64,000 nucleotides of DNA from Diadema setosum (taxonomy: Eukaryota > Echinodermata > Echinoidea > Diadematoida > Diadematidae), in contig NC_092705.1 of the NCBI RefSeq assembly GCF_964275005.1, positions 22,639,980 through 22,703,979 on the forward strand, read 5' to 3'. Shown here piece by piece: positions 33,101 through 46,000 of this stretch. The position numbers and the translations under genes are program-made. Position 1 is the stretch's first letter; each line of letters starts with the position of its first letter. The notes under the pieces were generated by a model, which saw nothing but the letters and a program-made list of their open reading frames with translations, did no database searches and was not told the origin of the DNA.

Positions 33101-33468
33101 ATATTTACTTTTTGTATTTGGGTTCTCTGGTTGAAAAGATATAAGAATTTCATGAGATGGCGGTGCTTGTGTGCGTCAACATCTCTCAATGTGTATTTTG
33201 TTGAGTTCTACATGCTTCAAAACATATATTTAGACATTTAAATTTTGTATTTGGGTTCTCTGATTGAAAAGTTAAAGAATTTCCGGAAATGGCTGACATT
33301 TTGGACGCCATCTTGGATTGCGGAAAACGCTTAAAGAGGATTTATGAGGACTTTTAGTATGTTATTCTAGACATATTTCCGGATCTATCCTGAAAAAAAA
33401 AAATCAGCTTGTTACCAAAAATATCCACGTTTAAGCCTATTTTGATCTAATGCTCTTCAGTGGACTAG
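30185..33468. mobile_element. Inverted-repeat element with ATGGCGTCC/GGCCGCCAT tandem arms
   Basis: The left end runs CTAGTCCAAGAGCA and then AAGCTGATTTTTTT, CATACTAAAAGTC and GCGTTTTCCGCAATCC. The right end (to 33468) gives the same series in reverse complement. The left arm to about 31075 contains five diverged ~160-185-bp units, each centred on ATGGCGTCCAAAATGGC. The right arm holds about two. The same sequence starts the array at 61862. The interior includes the GC-rich foldback block and no transposase. It would lie in the proposed 5' UTR intron of cathepsin L. Confidence 0.8.
31568..32424. mobile_element. GC-rich foldback elements with GACCCCGTTTACA tips (nested pair)
   Basis: Tips GACCCCGTTTACAGTGCG occur at 31568 and 31742. 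The reversed forms end at 31997 and 32424. Between them are long palindromic runs of GGCCGCGGCTCGGCCGCGG and AATGCGAGGCCAA in both orientations. The two tip pairs overlap, which indicates one copy inside or rearranged with another. The second copy is also interrupted by AT-richer DNA (about 32060-32300). Open frames here on both strands are by-products of the GC-rich palindromes. Confidence 0.8.
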
Positions 33469-34104
33469 ACGAAATTATAACTACAAAATCAGATTTATGT
33501 CGTAGCGAGGTCTCTCCTTCAGGACTGACGTATTCTGACAAAAGCGGTTCCACGTCACGAAGGAGAGTATGACCATTTCTTTCTCATCCTACAGATTTCC
33601 TCTTAGTCTCCGCAGTGCCATGCTAGACGTAATATGCGGAGATAAAGGTGTGTAAATGCAGCAATGAGATCGAAATGCAGAAGTCGTTTTATCTAAACGC
33701 TACTTTTCTTTATCTATTTGGAAATGGTGGGCATGAAACGGTTTCAACATCCATTTAAAGAGAAACTTTTTATGATAAACGTCGGTTTTATTTTTGGATA
33801 GAGCTCGTTCTACTGAGATATACTTTATCGCCATTCTCGATTCACACTAATTACAAGCTCATTATTTCCAATAAACCTACTTTTTTCTGTCACCGATTGT
33901 ACTTTAACGTTTAGTAGCACTGTTCACTGCCGTTGGATTGTTTTAGTTTATGACGACTACTAACATCAATAAAACATACAAACGTTTAAAACAGTTTTCC
34001 CACTGCTGTTAAGCAAAACAACTCTTAAAATCTACTTCCACTCGACATGTTGTATTCATAACGCCCAATTCAGCTAATGCACAATTAAGGTAGTGGGAAC
34101 TTAC

Positions 34105-34200
34105 CACGTATGCCGACGAGGAAGACAGAGTGTGAAATGTGAGGTCGTCTAAACACAGTCTGAAAGAAACCTGTGACAAGGATGACAAGACAACTACATT
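34105..34200 (-). other. Candidate non-coding first exon and promoter of cathepsin L
   Basis: On the minus strand, GCATACGTG is followed by GTAAGT at 34104, a perfect donor. It is the nearest good partner for the 5' UTR acceptor at 30038. The exon start is not determined. An AT-rich TATAATTAT lies about 200 bp further upstream. This is proposed from splice signals only. Confidence 0.3.
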
Positions 34201-34227
34201 CCTTCACTTCACTGAGTCCAAGTTAAG

Positions 34228-34560
34228 TTAGATCGAGTACCTCTTTGTTTGAAAGCATGTACGGTCAGCCTGTAGCGTGGGAAAGAAGGACTTAAGATAA
34301 TTATATCAAATTAATGATATACAGAAACTGAAAGATTACTTGCGATCACGAGTTTGCAATTATCGCGTATGATTTACGTCTCAGGCGAGGCCATACATCG
34401 CGCAGTTTTAAGTTTGCTCAAGTATACCTCTTTGTTTGAAATCATACTGTCAGTCTCCAGCTTGTGATCCCAGAGAACCAAGCTACATTACAACTATGTG
34501 AAATGAATATACGGAAACTGAAAGACTACTTATACCATCACGATTTTTGTCATTATCGTT
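34228..34560. repeat. Diverged ~190-bp tandem duplication upstream of cathepsin L
   Basis: ACCTCTTTGTTTGAAAGCAT (34239) is repeated as ACCTCTTTGTTTGAAATCAT (34427). GAAACTGAAAGATTACTT (about 34324) is repeated as GAAACTGAAAGACTACTT (about 34516). CAATTATCG is repeated as CATTATCG. Two diverged units lie in the presumed promoter flank of the minus-strand gene. Confidence 0.7.
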
Positions 34561-35030
34561 TGACGGGAATAATTTGTTGACCTATAGACTTTTCATAATG
34601 TCTGATCTATTACAGTATTTCAATAGATCATGCCTATTTCCGTGGGCCAAGCCATGTGCACGATGAAAGTTACAACAAAATGTAAAGCATAATCACTGAT
34701 GGGTTGAGAGTCTAGCCCGATGAAAAACGAATAGTGTCTAGATTTGGGAGATTCATGCTTTGAAAATGACTAACTACTTGGAACTAAGTGAAACTACGTG
34801 AAAACATTCTCGTATTCTATGTGCAACGACTACATGACAGTTTTAGACTCCTTTGTTAAAATCAGAATTATTTGTTCAAGACCCGTGTAAATTGATTGCG
34901 ATTTCGAGACACATGTCCTTTCACTGTGTAGGCCTTCTAAATAAAAAAAAAAGTAAACACGATATCACAGACATAAGATCGATAAAAAGCAGCTCTTCAC
35001 ATGGAGCCCTTTCCAACGTTCGCGTGAAGA

Positions 35031-35110
35031 AGGTATGTGGTCCAATGGACAAAACGACGGACTCTAAGCCGCAAGGTTCCTGGTTCGGGTGTTCATGCGG
35101 TGTATAGCGG
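35031..35110 (+). repeat. tRNA-derived sequence (possible SINE)
   Basis: It has TGGTCCAATGGACAAAACG as an A-box-like segment, a CGGACTCTAAGCCG anticodon-arm-like hairpin and a B-box-like GGTTCGGGTG. The acceptor stem is not convincing. It is probably a decayed tRNA-Arg-like SINE head. Confidence 0.4.
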
Positions 35111-35680
35111 ATTGCAAGGTCATTCATTCTCATTGCCTTGTTAATTCAGAGGGGGCTATCATTCGTCCGTCCCATGGGAGCTGGCTCAAAGGTATTTAGG
35201 TGCTTTCTTTATCGGTAACACGTGAGCTTTTTTACAGACACACACACACACACAAGGTGCCATTTCATATCAACTCTAATTTATTGGATTGTTCGTATCA
35301 AATGTCCCTATCCAATAGATAGTACTCATGATCAAGAAAGTTATCTCTGGCGAAATATTCTTTGTGTATTCCGAGAAAAAAATGCAGTAATTGATTCAAG
35401 CTCTTTGAAGACTGAAAATCGCCTTCATTTATTGAGTGATGCTCAGCATGACTTGTTATCACGTCCAATTTTTACTACTGAATCAATTTTCTAATCAATG
35501 TTATATCTTGAAAAAAAAATCATGCAATTGCAACTGATTGACAAATTTCCCTACATCAACGTAAATAAGCACCGAATTGATCAGTGTTTTAGTAGTAGCC
35601 ATGATAAAATTAAATTAGAATTTTTCGCAGTACCCGCAGCAAGCTATAAGGGTTAGAATCAACACTTGCTGTAGGGCAGA

Positions 35681-35752
35681 AGCTCGGTGGTCTAGTGGAG
35701 ATGACGCCTGTTCGGAGATTAGGAGGTTGTAGGTTCGAATCCTGCTCGAGTA
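35681..35752 (+). repeat. tRNA-like cloverleaf (SINE head or tRNA pseudogene)
   Basis: A 72-nt cloverleaf can be drawn. The acceptor pairs AGCTCGG with TCGAGTA (six of seven, counting wobble). The anticodon stem is CCTGT/TTAGG with loop TCGGAGA, and the T arm is GTAGG-TTCGAAT-CCTGC with five pairs. The A box (TGGTCTAGTGG) and B box (GGTTCGAATCC) are good. The anticodon reads GGA (Ser) without the long variable arm of a real tRNA-Ser, so a tRNA-derived element is more likely than a working tRNA. Confidence 0.55.
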
Positions 35753-35954
35753 CATACGCCCATGATTTTTAAAAGGTACATCGATTGACGCAATTCAGTC
35801 TCATTTCATTCAATCTCAATTCTTCTTAATTTGTCTCATAAAAAAGGTACAATATACGAGCTAAAGTTATTAAAAAACAAACAAGCAATGTCATACAATG
35901 CAATATACTGCAAAATATGCAAGTAAAAATATAACAATCATATATGTATATCTA

Positions 35955-36203
35955 TATATGAAGAGTTTGTTCGCAAAAACCGATAAGTCCATATTTGAAG
36001 ATTTTGAAGTACGGTATTTGTCATAGAGTACAAAATAATGCCTTTTACATGATATATTGGTCACTACATATAAAGGTACATTTTTGAAGTAATGGTCAGA
36101 AGAAGCAAAAATTTTCTTATTATCCTCTTTATTTTTCTTGACCTTTAATCGCAAATGTCTCCATTTGGCAAATATGGACTTATCGCTTTTTGCAAACAAA
36201 CTC

Positions 36204-36215
<12 letters not shown>
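35955..36215 (+). mobile_element. MITE family A, copy 2
   Basis: It begins TATGAAGAGTTTGTTCGC and AAAAACCGATAAGTCCATA and ends with the reverse complement TATGGACTTATCG, GCAAACAAACTCTTCATA. It lies in an AT tract, consistent with a TA target. Tc1/mariner-type MITEs use TA targets, so that affiliation is suggested. Confidence 0.85.

Positions 36216-36256
<41 letters not shown>
36208..36256. repeat. (AT)n microsatellite
   Basis: An AT tract abutting the right end of MITE A copy 2. Confidence 0.95.
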
Positions 36257-36787
36257 GTATGTATTGAGACCAATGAAATTTAATCACAATAATGAAAACG
36301 AAAAGCATTTTCCCAAAAGTTCTTCCTTTAAATTGCACTGCAAATGCCTGTACAAAGATAACGTGTGCGTCTTCTGTCATTCAGCACACACACACACAGA
36401 CATACACACACATACACATCGAGTATTATCCATGAACATTGTACACGTTATGCGTTATGTGTGTGCGTGACCACGACGTGTAGTACGATCAAACTGCACC
36501 GAGACTCGCGCAATGTAATCATGTAAAGTGTTTGGTAATGGTTTATTGACATGATCAGTCATGAACCAGTTTGTGTTTGTCTTGAAATTAAAGCCAAAAC
36601 TACACTTTTCCATGAGATTTGTGATGAGTTTTGGTGATTTTTCACATGTCTTTTGGTGATTTTGTTCTGCTGGGACCTGGCAACGCTGTTCCGAGCCTCT
36701 TTACACACATTCTCACACCTAGAATTCGTTATGGACTTGACGGTATAATGCTTGTATGTACTTGAGTCAGCTTGTCTTCTTCACCAT

Positions 36788-39523
36788 AGCCCCAGTCACA
36801 TAATACTCTGCGTCCGGCGTTACGTCCAAAAAAGTCATTTTTTCTGCGGACTCCCGCGGATCCTTTGCCGTCACCAGAAAATTTGTATAAAACATACGGG
36901 GGAAAAATGCGGGCGATACGATCAGATACGACCAGATGCGAATACTTACGTCCACTTGCGGATATTCTTACGGATTGGCACATAATAGTTTTGAACACTT
37001 GCGGAGAGTTGCGGATATTTCGGATAGTTACGGATAGTTACAGATTGTTATATTGTGGACAATATGGTTTTCTCTGACGATCCCTGCTAAGTCAGTGTAT
37101 TGTCTGTGGACTGTCTTGCATTGTACACTGGGGGAAACTGAAATTGAATGGCGTATAATACAAGTTGTGAAAAAATCGTAATCCTATAATTTGCTTTACA
37201 GTAATAAAAGGTAAATGAAATTTTGAACTTGAAGTTGTAATTTCATTTGTGCAACTCAAATAATATATGACTAGGCGTCATAAATGTAAAGAATACATAA
37301 CATAATTATACCACAAATAAAATACAATATAGATCGATAAGTTAAACATTAGAGAAGCAGTCATAGAATAGACAAACTGTGGTTACGCTGTCATTGTGCA
37401 GCGATATTCATGACTTTTATACTGGGTTATGTTAAGGAGAGTTTCATAATAAATCAATGCTTATCAAATTTCCAGAAAAAAAGACATTGGGACTTTCAAA
37501 CACCCCTCCGACACACAAGTACAATATAAATATATATACATACATGTATGTGTGTGTGTGTGGAGCATAAAGTGGGTAAGACTACAGAGAAATATAGGTT
37601 TTCCCGGCCAATTTCGCACTTTTGTCAGTCCATTTAATAAAAGGTTCATTCAATTTATCGAAAATCCTCGTCACTGCACATTCTGTCATTCAAAATTGCA
37701 AGTTGGTCGTTCAATTTGGCATTTCGATCAATGAAATTTGCACATGATATTGTGCCTTTCGAATTCGTAAAACGGGCATTCAAAATGGGTATTTCAGTCA
37801 TTCAATTTCGCGTATGGACAGTCAAATTCCAAACATGTTCATTCATATTAAACGTCATGTTATTTCTTTTTTGGAAAGGTAATAGCATTTAAACGCGTAT
37901 TTCTATGTGACTTTTTTGTTTCATCCACGCACTGTTAAGCAGTAAAAGTATCATATTTTTGACCCTATATAACTCGAGTTTGTTGTTCTGTAACGCTCCC
38001 TTTCTTTCATACATGTCATTTTAGGCCTACATGTACCAATACTACAGGTTAACTTCATCTTCTTACAGACATGACAGCACAAGTTAGATACAGACGTATT
38101 TCTCAAGAAGAAAGAAAAAGAATTATAGGAACATTTGATGATCATAACCTTGACTTCCTAGAACTGGCCAACACACTCAGAATAAAGCGCTCAACGACCA
38201 GATAAGTTGTGGCCACACGATGCACTATCTTCAAACTAAAAGACTCACTAAACACATTGAAGAAAAAAAAAAACTGTTGCCAAAATCTCTAAAATGAGTA
38301 CGAAAATATGAAATGTAATGACGCTTTCAAAACAATAACTTTGTTGAAAAAAAAAAAAACTGAAGAAAGACCCAAAGCATAAACATGCGTGTTAAATTGA
38401 CTGCAAAAGATGTTAAATTGGATGCCCAAAAATGAATTTGAATGAACGAGTGCAGCATGTCCGTGATCACGTGACTATATCATTCTAAATTGAATGAAAG
38501 AATAACGAAATGGTGCTTGTTTTACGAATTTCAATTGAAAAAGTGTTAATCAGAATGAGGAGAAAGGTAATTTAAATGCTCTTAAATGAATTTGAATGAA
38601 GAGATCATAAAATTGAACTACCGATCATGTCATCTACGCTAAATTTTGCTAAAGTGAATGCAGCAATTAGGAATTGGACTGACAAAAGTGCGAAATTGGC
38701 CGGGAAAACCTATATTAGATTCGTTCTCATTTTATATAGTTATCGTTGTCCCACACCTTCCCCGGCCAGAAAAGTGAATAAAATGCTGTCACCCCATCCC
38801 CTACCCAAAATATTGACTTTTTCGAAAAAAATACATATTCAAAGAGTGCACCAAAAAAAGTTCAGCACAAGGGACAACCGATGTCATGAGTAGGCCTATG
38901 GGTGCCACCTGAAATGATCATTTCATGATTTGACCATGCGGTTCTGCCTCTCCACCGCTCCGACTGTGTTGTAGCATTCCTTCAGGTAAATGCGCTGCAG
39001 CTTGGCAACATGAGTTGTGTGGCTTCCCACGAGTCTCTGTGTTCCCATGCGAGTGGAAAACGGAAAACGTCGAAGGACGTAATCGTCCGCAGCATCCGTA
39101 ACTGTCCGCAAATATCCGTAAGCCGTCGAAAGTGTTGTGATACGTTAACTTGCGGTTATTTTCGGATACTTACGGTGGACGTAAACGAACGCAAACGGAC
39201 GGGAGGTAAAACTTTTTGCGGATGGTCTGCGTCCAAGCTACGGGTAGTTACGTTCAGTTACGGATAGTTACGGATAGTTACGTTTGGTTACGGTTACTTG
39301 CGTAAGTTTGCATCCGTGGAGTCCCTCTGCGAAATTTTGAACATTTCAAAATTTCGCAGGCTTGCCGCCGTCATTTTGCGTTTCTTTACGGATGAGTTAC
39401 GGACAGTTACGTCTACATACGTCCCTGCGGATGCCCGCGTCCACGCTGCGTCACCCTGCGTCCCCTCATTCGTATCTATCCGCGACGGACGTAACCCATC
39501 GTAAAGCACTGTGTGACTGGGGC
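36788..39523. mobile_element. TIR element with TTACGGATAG-like motif arrays, copy 1
   Basis: The left tip AGCCCCAGTCACATAATACT matches the right tip GTGTGACTGGGGCA reversed. The left subterminal part (36800-37080) and the right one (39060-39500) are packed with short motifs of the form GTTACGGATA, TTGCGGATA and TACGTCCA, facing inward. A second copy is at 57212-61580 and a third tip is at 1-17. No transposase is visible. A nested element occupies 37592-38715. Confidence 0.85.
37592..38715. mobile_element. Nested TIR element with CATTCAATTT-like motifs
   Basis: The left end ATATAGGTTTTCCCGGCCAA continues with TTTCGCACTTTTGTCAGTCC. The right end is the reverse complement, finishing GGGAAAACCTATAT. 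Arms carry repeated TCATTCAA and TTGAATGA motifs. The related element at 57212 has the uninterrupted sequence AGAAATACCAAATTCGTTCT at this point (58040), which is direct evidence of insertion. No coding capacity is seen. Confidence 0.88.
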
Positions 39524-39939
39524 ATTAGGTCTCCTACTTTACCTAGTTCTCCTTCTCTTTCCTTTACTTCTTTTGTCCCTTGTACCTTGCTATGTTACCA
39601 TTTTGTCCTCAGTACTTACATTGAGTCCTATCTCCATTGCGAGATGTCTTCACATCGGTATTTGTTCCCTGAAACAATAGGCGTAAAAAGTTTGAATTTA
39701 TTTGCATATTTCTCAAGAAAATGTCATACAAAAAATACAGTCATACATGTCATAAAGTACAGAAATTAAAAAGTAAACATTAAGTGTAGCCACCACCTGA
39801 GTGTACAGCTGTCTCAATATGAAAACATAATGATTTATTTAGAGTAGTAATTTACTGTTATCTTAAAAAGTAGGATATGATAATTTTTTTTATATAATAT
39901 ATACATTATATATACATATACATACATATATATATATAG

Positions 39940-39990
<51 letters not shown>

Positions 39991-41639
39991 TGTATACATA
40001 TATATATAATGAGGCCTACATAAAATCGATCTTGTTTAGTCGTAGGTCTCAGAGTGAAATCAGGTACAAGTGTATAGGAAAATATGGAGCACGGATTTCT
40101 ATTTAGACCACCTTAATACACCTTGTACACAGTATGTATCTTGTGGCCGGCTTCAGGGTGCTTTACGACGAATTATGGTACACAACTGAAATATAGTATC
40201 TTGCAAGGTTCATGCCATCTATGTAGTCTAGTGTGGAGATTACTTTGCGTGGGTATTCCCCCAACGGAAATAGAATAATATATTTCGCAATCCATGATGG
40301 CCATTGCTCTCTGTGTCGAAATAACAGCTTCTGTGTGCTCCCAAGTAGTCTAACAGCTTAGCCTACATAGTGTGAGTTTGTGATTACGACGAGTTACACA
40401 GATAGAGGTAAGTTTAATGCGATATACAATCTAATGGTCATTGTGTCTTCCCAAGGTAGTCTTTTATTCATAGGTATATGGGTTTGTTTGTCTAACTGCG
40501 AGGATTATGATTTCTGTGAATGTTCACGGAACAGTGATTTTGCGGATTCCTCCTTATGGGACCGGTGTATTATAGCCTTGTATGACATTGCTCAACAGAA
40601 CAATTGATCTGATCTAAACAACGTAATCCTTAGCGTATAGACAAATCTAAAAAAAAAAAAAAAAAGCTAAATGATGACTACTTGCATGGAAATCGGTGAA
40701 GTTTTATGTGCATGGTAGGAGGAGATTTCTTGATAGCCAATGTCATCTAATTTACATTTATTTTGTTGCAAGTAACTCAATAATTTTGTATATAAAATAT
40801 TCCATATCATATAACATAACGCTTTTTCGTGAAAAGAAGTTAACTGTTATTACTTATCTGTTATTCCCTTTGTTGGATTTTGCATTGTGCATTTTGCCTC
40901 ATGACGTGTGCAATTGCAAATTAACCCTTATGATTCATTGTGATAATCATTCAAGTTAATCTCAGACCATCTTGTGAAGGACCTTATACTTGTTGAAGAG
41001 GGTTAATTCTGCCTTGATATTTATACAGATTTTTATCAGTGATTGTGTTTATCATATCCTCCATCGAAAAAAAAAATGAGGATTTTTTTTTTTCAGCTGC
41101 AGTAACACTGAACTTCCTTATGGTTTGTTTGTTTGTTTGATTGATTGAATGATTGATTTATTGATTTTCTTCAACGTGATTTCATACATGAATTAGAATT
41201 CTTTTCAGTATTATACCTTAGAAAACATCAAGGAATTATTCAAAGGAGAAAAGATAAATGTGTACATCGGTTCCCTAGAATACTAAAATAAAAAGCATTA
41301 CCAAATTTGCCAATAATTACCTAAGAAATCATGCAGAATAATGCCTGCCAGTATAAGCGGATGCTTGAACAAGTGGCAGCCCAGGAAACATATTTACGTA
41401 TAGCTTCGTACTTAGTTTATTAGAATGGAGGGAGAGAGAAAAAAAAGTGAACATATATTAATGCATTCAGTTTTCATATTCCAGTGCATAGATACCAATA
41501 AAAGTATGGTAGATTTATGATTATGATGAAAGGGTGATAATGAGGGGGAAAATGTAATCATGAAGATGAATGTGATGGTGATTAAATGAAATGGTAGATA
41601 GGCATATAGGAATATCATTACTGTTTATTGTAGTAACTG
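39524..41639. other. Non-coding stretch with AT microsatellite (39893-40007)
   Basis: A long TATATA tract and several A/T homopolymers are present. The small open frames near 40380 and 40696 show no recognisable domain and no splice-bounded exon pattern. RCC1 repeats, expected upstream in a HERC gene, were looked for and not found. Confidence 0.45.
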
Positions 41640-42160
41640 TTTCAAATGTACTTCACAGTTACGATCTAATCACAACAAAACAAAATCGATGTTCACAGAT
41701 TGTAGTCTTACAATGACATAATTGTCAGTCTCTCCTTAAAAGAATATAACGTTTTACATGATTTAACGTTATCTGTAAAAATGATCACAAGGTCTGGTCC
41801 ATTATGTCTTATGGTATTTTAAACAATTAATAACTTTGGATTTACTAAATGAAAATTTTGACAATTACAAGTGAGATAAGAATGAAAAGTGTTATTCAGT
41901 TTTAAAAACTCATGAAACATGTGAAAAAAATCTTGGAGTAAATTATTCAAATTAGCAAACATTGAAATATATTTATATCAAATGTATTCAATGTTTTAGC
42001 TGAGAGCTAATTTAAATGGGCTAAATATTGTCAGCCGGTACGGATACGAATGGCTTTCTTTTGTAATAAACAAATATAGTTGAGTTTAGTCTTTGCACTT
42101 GCAGCCCACATTAGATTACAATAATAACAATGACAAGGGAATTGTAAATCATAAAAAGTC
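41640..42160 (-). mobile_element. Decayed LINE C-terminal fragment
   Basis: The minus strand reads, across frames, CNLMWAASAKTKLNYICLLQ, then KKAIRI, FHEFLKLNNTFHSYLT and RHNGPDLV. This is the same LINE C-terminal tail as at 25335 and 58655. Several frame changes and stops make it an old 5'-truncated copy. Confidence 0.65.
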
Positions 42161-43064
42161 CCTTATTATTAGGTCACCTGATGAATACAGTAAAGCTTTC
42201 TCGAAAGTATAATCATGGTGGACATTGGTTGTAGGCAATTTGATATATAAACATTTATATGTATATATCATATAAATATATATTTCTAAATATTTTTATA
42301 TAAATAAATACATTCAACACAATATGTGGCCGTGCATCACAAAACCAAGAAGAAAATTGCGAGATTACTCAAAATAGGTGACACGGGTCAACCTTGTTAA
42401 TCTTGAGGATTTTAATTTTTCTGAAAGAGCCATTCTGATTCTATATTATACTATATAGTTAGGGATCATAAATCGAATGGGAAATGTCTTATTTAGCAGC
42501 TTTTGTAGAACATTTTTTTTTTTAAATAGAATAGTTTGATTAGGTATGTCTTTTTGATGCCCCTCTTTCATTTCTTAGATACCCTTTACACATTCTTCAC
42601 TTTCATCTTAATTACTTCTGAAATTATTATGCTACTACTTTGAAATTTGGTATTATTTATAGGGATTGGTGTTCCTATGGAGTTTTACATCATATTTATT
42701 GTCCCATTCATTGAATAGAGCACGGTTTGGTAGAGATTAAGGACTTGAGTAGACCCAATACTCTACAACCTCTTTTTCCAGTACGCTCTTTTCCAGAATG
42801 TGGACTCTCTTTCCAATAGTTAGATAGGTTAGGAGAGTCCATTTGAATTGAGCTTTAAATAATTTTCAAGTTTAAAATCTGCTCTTTTAGAATGTGCCCT
42901 TAGCTAGAAATCCCTGTTTGACGACTTTTTGTTGATTTTGTGGTTCAGGGTCACATATATATAACTTCTGACTACATTTATCGTTTGACTTTATTCTCAT
43001 CCAGCCTAATATAACGATTTTGAATTCAGCATCTTTCGGTAGTGTTTTTCTGCCATTCAAGCAG
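42161..43064. other. Upstream flank or intron of the HECT ligase gene
   Basis: AT-rich, no exon recognised. The first visible exon is preceded by an acceptor-like TTCTGCCATTCAAGCAG, so this is probably intron. Confidence 0.4.
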
Positions 43065-46000
43065 AGCGCGTGATGGAAAGGGCTCAAGCTGGCGCTTTTG
43101 CGCCTTACCGTGATGATACCTCCGGTCGCGTAAAGACTGTATTCCATCGATTTGTGGAAGCAGACAGTCCGTCGCCCGAGCTTCTTGAAGAAGTGACCGA
43201 AGTCCTCTCGCCGGAGATTCTAGGACACGCCTTCAGGAACTCTCGGGGGTTTGTGTCTTTTACACTTTACCATTTGCATTTCTCAGAGACCCAATTATAC
43301 ACACCTCATACACAATTCATGGATTATTATGTCATTTTAATTACTTAATATCTGTATTCTCCCTCATAATCATTTGTTGTTATTATTTTGATTATCTTTA
43401 TCGATAACTGAATTGTCATTTCATAATCGTTATTATGACCTGTTTTTGACATTTTGTCAAAAAAAAATGGACTAAGTGATAAAGATGCATCTTCTGAAAT
43501 TGGTGCTGCAGTGCAATCTTGCCGCCATATTGTTAACCTCCTTTCGTGCTATTTAATGTCAAATAAAATATTAAATTGACTGGCACGGATGGCATAATTT
43601 TGTAGACATTTCTTTCCTTTGCGGTTCATGCCAGAAACTGTGATGGAATTAATGAAATGAAAATAAAAACATATTTTAAAATCATCATAATTATTTACAG
43701 TCGCAGAGATCAGGGGAGATGACTTTTTTTTTTCATTAAGCAGAATGTTAAGCCAAAGTCTGTAATTTCATATTACTGAGTCACGACGAGTTTGTTTTAG
43801 TAAGCATTAATGCTGCATACTTCAAAACAAGAATCAAAAACAAAAAGAGAATGATCGGAGGAAAATACTTAAGGACGATCAGAATGTAGCTAAAACAAAT
43901 CAACGCAGGCTAAGATTTATTAGAAATTAGAGATCATTGGATTTCCGACAAGCAAAAACATATTGAAAAGAGAACGAATAACTCTAAATATCTTTTGATA
44001 TTGCAGCGAAACTGATCAGCTGATAGATCTGGCGCAGGCTGGGGAAACTTTTCGCATTCTGCGGCTGAAGGACTTCCACCTCAAACTGGTAAAATAATTG
44101 AAATTATAATTGTACGCAACGAAGATGCAGAAGTCAAGCTGTAAATCAATACAAGCCACATTAGATCACACTAGCCATATGATCGAACAAGCGTTTCAGT
44201 GTTCGATATTACTGTTCGATCAGAACGACAGTGAATTTTATTGATGCAGAAACCGTTGAAATTGTCGTGTAAAAACTACCTTCCGCGTCATAGCATGTCC
44301 CAAAAGAGAATGAGGCCTCAAACGCACCACCCTTCCCATACCTGATTGTATTAGAGGCACTTTTTATTTATCTTTTTTTTTCGTATAATTTCACGGATCT
44401 GAAAACATTCTTCCGGCTTTGGTTTGCAGGGAACTGAATTGTTATCTATAAACATTATAGTCTTATATTAGCATGTCATGTAGATGCCTTGACGGATGAA
44501 AATTTTGTTTTAGATAATGGGACTTCATGAGAACTGATTAGGCGTGACTGTTTCGTGTCAATGGGTATAGTTAAAACTTACTAGCAACCTGCTGTTCCTG
44601 AAGATATTTCAAACTTCATAACCGTTTCTTTTGTTTATCAGCTTTGTTCTTAAAATGAGAAGTGGATGAGAACTTTCTTCTTCTGTATCTCTCGCACACA
44701 CAATTGCGCACACTCACCCATGCAAGAAAGAATACATCTTTCGACTTGCTTCCTTATATCCATGCACCATTCGTCTGTCAGAAATAGTATTCTAGTGAAC
44801 ATGCCATGTTACATAAGAACACACCCTTACATGGGCAAACAGAAGTAAGAAACAAAAAAAAAAGATTGTTTCTATTTTCGTATCTTATATGTTTCAAAAT
44901 AAGGTCCTATCTGCATAATTGTATTCTAAGTTCTTTCCTAAAAGTTTAGAGGGTGCTGCAGTACATACTTAGAAATTCGCGAATCAATAAGTAAATAATT
45001 CCACGCAAGCTCAAAATATAGTATAATTGTGCATGATTATTGTCATGTGTGTATGTGTGTCTGCGCGTGTGTGTGTGTGTATTATATACCTCTTTACATT
45101 ATACCTTCCCATCAAAGGTGGCAGACATTATTCATGAGCAATACAACGGATGCTGGTCGAGACTGTGCCACGCCCAATACGACCACGCCCTTCTAAGGGC
45201 ACTGCCTCTCATTCTTGTGTGCCCTGCCTTCGCCCACCCGGACAAGGCGTGGTCTCGCAGAATAATCGCCCTCGTTGCCGAATGTCTTAACAAGCTTGGG
45301 ACAAGCCAGTCGCAGGATGCCTTCGAAACTCTTTGTAATTCCAGATTCCTATTGCATGAAAACTATTTGCATGAAATCTCTCCGCATGATGATGTATATA
45401 AATCTCAGCTATATATTCCTTGGCAACGATGACCCTTAATTGGCAAACCCAAAGCTTGCTTAACCCAGAAAAAAAAAAAACTATACAGACTGCTCAAAAC
45501 AAGAGAACTTCAGATGTAGCTGGTGAAATATAAAATTATGTCGATTGCCTTGCTAAGATTGAGCATGCAAAATTTGAATGCTTTGAAGGACAAGTATTTG
45601 CAACAATTTGGTCACTATACCATGCATACTATGATTATTATTCCTTAGCTAACATCAATGAGAGTATCGTAGGGTAAAATATCCTAAGTCTCTTTGTGAA
45701 GTTGCCTCATAACGCTTGAAGTAGGCCTACATCGTGTACCCGGCAATGGAATGATTTCTCACACACTCGTAAGTAGTACATACGTGTACACGCACACGTA
45801 AGATTATGGCGGAAATGATGTCATACTCACTGTTTGTTGTTGTTGACACACAGGCAATTGGTGGGAACACGATGACCGTCTACTGCGGCGGATGATTCTC
45901 GTGTTAAAGAAAGGACTGCTGGTCCTTCGACGAAGCACGGCGTACGAGGAATTTGGTACTGTTTTCGTCTTGATCAACGCACTGAAACATCTCAATGAGG

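Noticed and set aside
40380-40607. 75-codon frame with several cysteines, considered as an upstream HERC exon
   Set aside because: It has no RCC1 motif, no supporting splice borders and no phase match to the next exon.
42171-42206. CTGATGA...CGAAAG, a second hammerhead-like motif
   Set aside because: The sequence between the boxes does not form a helix II adjacent to the core, so the match is probably chance.
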